From contig CAWKOA010000006.1 in assembly GCA_963851025.1 (NCBI GenBank), positions 1 through 64,000 of the forward strand: 64,000 bases of DNA, read 5' to 3'. Positions 60,228-64,000 of this stretch are shown here, piece after piece. Both the position numbers and the translations under genes were made by a program. The notes under the pieces are model-generated. The model was given only the letters and a program-made list of their open reading frames with translations. It did not search any database and was not told where the DNA came from. The stretch is from RYN-230 sp963851025. GTDB taxonomy: Bacteria > Actinomycetota > Actinomycetes > Streptosporangiales > Streptosporangiaceae. Positions within the stretch are counted from its first letter, which is position 1. Each line of letters opens with the position of its first letter.

Positions 60228-62651
60228 TTACTCGCTGCGCAGGACGTGCCCGGCGTGCAGCCGCGCGGCGCGCCGCTGCGGCCAGGCGGCCAGCGCGTTC
60301 GCGGCCAGGAGCGCGGCCGGGCCGATGAGGAGCAGGGCCAGCAGGGCCACGGGCGGGTGGTAGGCCAGCGGGGTGAAGCCGGCCACCACCCGCCAGACGC
60401 CGCGGCCCAGCGCGATGCCCAGCGGCACCCCGAACAGCAGGCCGATCACGGCCAGCAGGCTGGCCTGGGTCGTGACCACCAGCCGGGCCTGCCGGCGCGT
60501 GATCCCGAGCGCGCGGAGCACGGCCAGATCGCGGCGCCGGCGGCGGACGGCGATGGACAGGGCGTGGCCGACGGCGCTGACGGCCAGCAGGGCCAGGAAG
60601 GCGCTCAGCGCGACGGGCAGCAGTTCCAGGTCCTGGATCTCCTGGACCTCGGGGATCGGGGCCGGCGGCGTGAACGTGAACGCCTTCCCGCCGGGGATCG
60701 CCGCCGCCACCGCGTCGAGCCGGCGCGCGACCGCCTGGACGTCCGCACCCGGGCGCAGCGCCACGGTCGCGGCGTGGAACTTGAACGCGAAGTGCGCGCC
60801 GCCGAAGATCCGGTGGTACCCGGCGGGAGTGAGCCAGGCCCCGTCCGCGTAGCCGTTGTGCGGCCCCGGGGGGACGAAGCCGATGCCGGTGACCCGGACG
60901 GCCTTGGCCAGGGGGGTGCCCCCGGTGAGCCGGACCACCGAGCCCGTCCCCGCGTGCAGCTCCTGCGCGGTCGTCGGGGCCAGCACGATCTCGTCCTGAT
61001 TGGCGGGCATCCTCCCGGCCGTGAGCACGACCGCCGGCCGCTTGCCGCCCACGGGCTGGTAGGTAAAGCTCTCGATGGAGACCTGGCCGGATTGCCCGCC
61101 GCCGATGCGGGCGTCGTCCACCCCGGTCACGTCAGGGTCGGCCGCCACGGCCCGCAGCACACGGGCCGCCGGGCCGAAGTCCTGCCCGTTGTAGCCGAGG
61201 AACGTGGTCAGGTGCCAGGTCTGGCCGAACCGCTCCGGGTGGCTGGCGGCGTCGGAGACCCCGGCCGAGAACGTGAAGGCGGCCAGCACTCCGAGCACGC
61301 CGACGACCGCGCCCAGCAGGGCCGACCGGACCGGCACGGTGGAGCGCCCGCGGCCGGGCTCGAGCGCGAACCGGGCGCCCACCACGAGGGGAACCGGGAA
61401 GTTCGCGGCGGCGGCCGCGGCCGCGACCACGGACCGGCGCTGCGGCGCGGGCCTGCGCCCGGCGGTCAGCGCGGCCGCGGCCGCGGCCGCGGAGCCGGCC
61501 AGCACCAGGAGCGGGACGAGGACCCATCCCGGGCCCAGGACCAGCCAGTCCAGGCTGATCCCCGGGTGCGGCTCGGCGATCGACGCCATGCCGATCGGCA
61601 TCCACCGGGAGGCCACGATGGCACCGGCCACGCCCAGCGTGCCGCCGCTCAGCCCGGCCAGGAACGGCCCGGCCGAGGCGGCCGCGATGGCCTGCCGGCG
61701 GGTCATGCCCACGGCCTGCAGCACCTGGAGGTCCGTCACGGTGGCGGAAACGTACCGGGCGACGGCCTGGCCGATGAGGAACAGGGCCGCGACGAGCGCG
61801 GCGAGGCCGAACGCCAGCAGGCAGGCGGCCTCGTAGGCGGAGACCCGGCGGAAGGGGTCGCCGAACTTCTCGCTGTTGTCCCATACGTCGATGTCGGAAC
61901 GCCCGGTCACCCTGGCCAGCGCGGCGCGGAACGCGGGGATCGCGGCCTCGCCGCCGTTGAGCCGGACCAGCGCGTTGATGTAGGTCTGGCCGGTCGTGCC
62001 CAGGGTGTTGGCGCGGTACCGGGTGAACAGGGCGGGCGTGGACATGATGCCGCCGGGCGAGCCTGGCGTGTCGGCGTCAAGGCCCCACGGGCTGCGGATC
62101 ACGCCCACGATGCGGGCCCGGATCCTCGGCCCGGCCGGCGGCCCGGTGGACCCGTCGTAGCCCTCATTGGCCTGCTGCACGCTGGACAGTTCCAGGACCA
62201 GCGTGTCCCCGACGTGCTTGCCGGAGGTCGCGGCGAACTTGGGCGTGACGACGACCTGATCGGCGCGGCGCGGGTTGAACAGCCTCCCGGCCAGGACGAC
62301 CGGGCGTTCTATGGTCCTGGCCATCTGGTCGTCGGCCAGCGGGAACCCGCTGCTCGCCGCCGTGTAGCCCTGGGCCTCGAACCCGAACGCGACGGGGAAC
62401 TTCGTCAGCGCGGCGACGTCGGGCAGGGCCGCGATCCTGGCCCAGTCGAACCCGGGCTGGTTGGGCAGGACGGTGATGGTGGCGGGCAGCGTCCGGGCCC
62501 ACAGCCGGTTGTACGCGCTCTCGCCGCGGCGGGCGCCCGCGATGGAGGTCAGGACGGTCGCGGTGGCCAGGGCGATGAGCAGGGCCAGGACGGCCAGCGA
62601 CCGCCAGCGGCGGCGCGCGTCCAGGCGCAGCCAGGTCGCCGTGATCAGCAC
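60228..62651 (-). CDS. FtsX/MacB-type ABC transporter permease
   Basis: 807 residues from a GTG at 62651, with GGGGGAG upstream. Two FtsX-like permease modules, each with four helices (RRRWRSLAVLALLIALATATVLTS near the start; AACLLAFGLAALVAALFLIGQAV; LPVALSAFLALLAVSAVGHALSIAVRRRRRDLAVLRALGITRRQA) and large extracellular domains between helix 1 and 2. This is the layout of lipoprotein or peptide exporters that need a separate ATPase. No such ATPase gene flanks it, so it either uses one elsewhere or belongs to a cluster cut off by rearrangement. Confidence 0.9.
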   Translation of the reverse strand: MLITATWLRLDARRRWRSLAVLALLIALATATVLTSIAGARRGESAYNRLWARTLPATITVLPNQPGFDWARIAALPDVAALTKFPVAFGFEAQGYTAASSGFPLADDQMARTIERPVVLAGRLFNPRRADQVVVTPKFAATSGKHVGDTLVLELSSVQQANEGYDGSTGPPAGPRIRARIVGVIRSPWGLDADTPGSPGGIMSTPALFTRYRANTLGTTGQTYINALVRLNGGEAAIPAFRAALARVTGRSDIDVWDNSEKFGDPFRRVSAYEAACLLAFGLAALVAALFLIGQAVARYVSATVTDLQVLQAVGMTRRQAIAAASAGPFLAGLSGGTLGVAGAIVASRWMPIGMASIAEPHPGISLDWLVLGPGWVLVPLLVLAGSAAAAAAALTAGRRPAPQRRSVVAAAAAAANFPVPLVVGARFALEPGRGRSTVPVRSALLGAVVGVLGVLAAFTFSAGVSDAASHPERFGQTWHLTTFLGYNGQDFGPAARVLRAVAADPDVTGVDDARIGGGQSGQVSIESFTYQPVGGKRPAVVLTAGRMPANQDEIVLAPTTAQELHAGTGSVVRLTGGTPLAKAVRVTGIGFVPPGPHNGYADGAWLTPAGYHRIFGGAHFAFKFHAATVALRPGADVQAVARRLDAVAAAIPGGKAFTFTPPAPIPEVQEIQDLELLPVALSAFLALLAVSAVGHALSIAVRRRRRDLAVLRALGITRRQARLVVTTQASLLAVIGLLFGVPLGIALGRGVWRVVAGFTPLAYHPPVALLALLLIGPAALLAANALAAWPQRRAARLHAGHVLRSE

Positions 62652-62805
62652 GGCCTGCTCCCCCGGCGATCCATCCGGCCCCGGACGCCCCCGCCACCCA
62701 TGGCTACGAGTAGATGGCCTGGGCGCGGGGGGCCGCAAGGGTACCGGAACGACCAGTCCCGGGGGGCTACCCTCACCCGGGCCGGCCTGGTGGCACCCTG
62801 GGTCC

Positions 62806-63207
62806 GTGATCGGACGTCTCCACCACGTCATCGTGGACTGCCCCGACCCGGCCGTGCTGGCCGCGTTCTACTCCGAGCTGCTCGGGCTGCCTGTCACCTG
62901 GCAGGAGGACGACTTCGCGGTCGTCTCGGCCGACGCCACCACGTCGGGCATCGGCTTCCAGCTCGCCCCGGACTTCCAGCCGCCCCGGTGGCCGGACCCG
63001 GCCCGGCCGCAGCAGATGCACTTCGACATCATGGTCGATGACGTCGAAGCCGCCGGGCCGCGCGTGCTGGCGCTGGGAGCCCGGCGCCTGCCCGGGGCAG
63101 ACAGCTCCTCAGCGGTGTTCGCCGACCCGGCGGGCCATCCGTTCTGCCTGATCCCGCGCCCTTCGTGGGCCGCCCCCATCGGCGCGGAGCCGGGCGGGAC
63201 GGCGTGA
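62806..63207 (+). CDS. VOC/glyoxalase-family protein
   Basis: 133 residues from a GTG. Single VOC domain: IGRLHHVIVDCPDPAVLAAFYSELLGLPVTWQEDDFAVV, GIGFQLAPDFQPPRWPDPARPQQMHFDIMVDDVEAA, and FADPAGHPFCLIPRP. It resembles the glyoxalase-superfamily proteins whose metal and substrate are unknown. It is divergent from the permease gene across 154 bp. The next gene is a DUF1707 protein 47 bp on. Confidence 0.85.
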   Translation: MIGRLHHVIVDCPDPAVLAAFYSELLGLPVTWQEDDFAVVSADATTSGIGFQLAPDFQPPRWPDPARPQQMHFDIMVDDVEAAGPRVLALGARRLPGADSSSAVFADPAGHPFCLIPRPSWAAPIGAEPGGTA

Positions 63208-63254
63208 GCGGCCACGCCCTCCCCCGGTACCGGCCCGCATCGTAGAGTGTGCCC

Positions 63255-63932
63255 ATGACGGGCGAATTGCGGCCGGCCGACCAGGGCGAGAACCCGGTAC
63301 CGCGTGCTGAGCTGCGGGTGTCCTACGAGGACCGGGACCGGGTGGCCGAGGAGCTGCGGGTCGCCGCCGGCGACGGCCGGCTGACCGCGGAGGAACTCGA
63401 CGAGCGGCTGGAGGTCGCGCTGACCGCGCGCACCTACGCCGAGCTCGCCTCGGTCACCAGGGACCTGCCGTCGGCCGGCGGGACCGTGCTGGGCGCCCCG
63501 GCTCCCAAGGACGTCGTCCGCATCGAGTGCCAGTCCTCCAGCGTGGAGCGCACCGGCCCGTGGCTCGTCCCGCGCCGGATGGAGGTCCGGGTCAAGAGCG
63601 GCACCGTGACGCTCGACTTCACCGAGGCGGTGATCACGCAGCCGGTGCTGCCCATCGACGCCGAGGTCGGCGCCGGGTCACTCCGGCTGGTCATCAAGCC
63701 CGGCATCGTGGTCGACCTGGACGAGGTGGCGGTCCGCAGCGGCAGGCTGGAGGTCAGGGCTCCCTGGGGCCAGGACGCCTCCGTGCTGCGCATCCAGGTG
63801 TCCGGCAAGGTCGGCAGCGGCCAGATCACCGCGCGGCCGCGCCGACCGCCTCGCCCGCCGCGGCCACCCCGGCGGACGTTCTGGCAGTGGCTGACCCGCC
63901 AGCCCCGCCCCCGCCCGGCCATCGGGCCCTGA
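63255..63932 (+). CDS. DUF1707-domain protein
   Basis: 225 residues. N-terminal DUF1707 (SHOCT-like) domain AELRVSYEDRDRVAEELRVAAGDGRLTAEELDERLEVALTARTYAELASVTRDLP, then a DUF2154-like beta region (RRMEVRVKSGTVTLDFTEAVI, SLRLVIKPGIVVDLDEVAVRSGRLEVRAPWG) and a Pro/Arg-rich tail. In contrast to the DUF1707 protein at 21 kb it has no membrane helix. Such proteins are widespread in actinobacteria and may act in envelope stress sensing; the function is unknown. Confidence 0.88.
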   Translation: MTGELRPADQGENPVPRAELRVSYEDRDRVAEELRVAAGDGRLTAEELDERLEVALTARTYAELASVTRDLPSAGGTVLGAPAPKDVVRIECQSSSVERTGPWLVPRRMEVRVKSGTVTLDFTEAVITQPVLPIDAEVGAGSLRLVIKPGIVVDLDEVAVRSGRLEVRAPWGQDASVLRIQVSGKVGSGQITARPRRPPRPPRPPRRTFWQWLTRQPRPRPAIGP

Positions 63933-64000
63933 CCCTGACCTAGCCCGGAAGGACACCCCGCGCCCGCGCGGTCAGCGGGCCACGGAAGCGGCCACGACGG

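Noticed and set aside
60183..63041. A 952-residue plus-strand frame opposite the permease
   Set aside because: No hydrophobic or catalytic pattern; the permease on the other strand has clear FtsX modules.

Overview
The window is about 64 kb of very GC-rich, densely coding DNA with strong G/C third positions, many GTG starts and 4-bp ATGA overlaps. It carries actinobacterial family markers: SigB-type sigma with STAS and SpoIIE regulators, DUF1707 and PspC proteins, a Ddn-type F420 nitroreductase, a mycothiol-type PIG-L deacetylase, Glf/GlfT galactan enzymes, DUF222-HNH endonuclease, and LexA with an actinobacterial SOS box. It looks like chromosome of a filamentous or soil actinomycete (Streptosporangiales-like is a guess). 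No rRNA, tRNA, CRISPR array, transposase, phage gene or origin was seen.

Layout. 1-7.4 kb: stress and transcription control (response regulator-SpoIIE phosphatase, SigB-type sigma factor, three MarR regulators, GH15 hydrolase, STAS protein, EcsC-like protein). 7.5-9.1 kb: LigD-type phosphoesterase-polymerase. 9.1-12.5 kb: a broken GH3 beta-glucosidase and a truncated PIG-L deacetylase, separated by about 0.6 kb of almost pure C that is most likely an assembly artefact. 12.6-18.8 kb: penicillin-binding protein, DUF4230 protein, VOC, OsmC, sulfotransferase, TauD-type dioxygenase, nitroreductase. 18.8-25.8 kb: M41-like metalloprotease, universal stress protein, a second LigD polymerase, then an envelope-stress block (DUF1707, PspC, PspC-histidine kinase, LuxR regulator, Ser/Thr kinase). 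26-38.4 kb: HrpA helicase, beta-lactamase-like protein, ECF sigma with a membrane partner, MATE pump, TetR, SnoaL-like protein, GT-C mannosyltransferase, stress protein. 38.5-43 kb: class II aldolase, small protein, secreted GH16 glucanase, ABC-2 exporter. 43.2-53.3 kb: cell-envelope glycan locus: four overlapping genes (GT2, glf, glfT2, GT-C) facing a sulfotransferase-GlfT1-like pair, plus a polytopic membrane protein. 53.7-64 kb: PP2C-like phosphatase, S51 peptidase, LysE, HNH endonuclease, methyltransferase, MetE-like protein, lexA, FtsX-type permease, VOC, DUF1707.

Two things matter most to a reader. First, at least eight otherwise well-preserved genes carry a single-base frame break, and one gap is filled with poly-C, so apparent pseudogenes here should be treated as probable sequence errors until reads are checked. 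Second, the most interesting biology is the galactofuranan-type locus with a translationally coupled sulfotransferase, which suggests a sulfated envelope galactan. Smaller points are an in-frame 27-bp triplication inside hrpA, several precise operator-like repeats, and a motif shared by two distant promoters.
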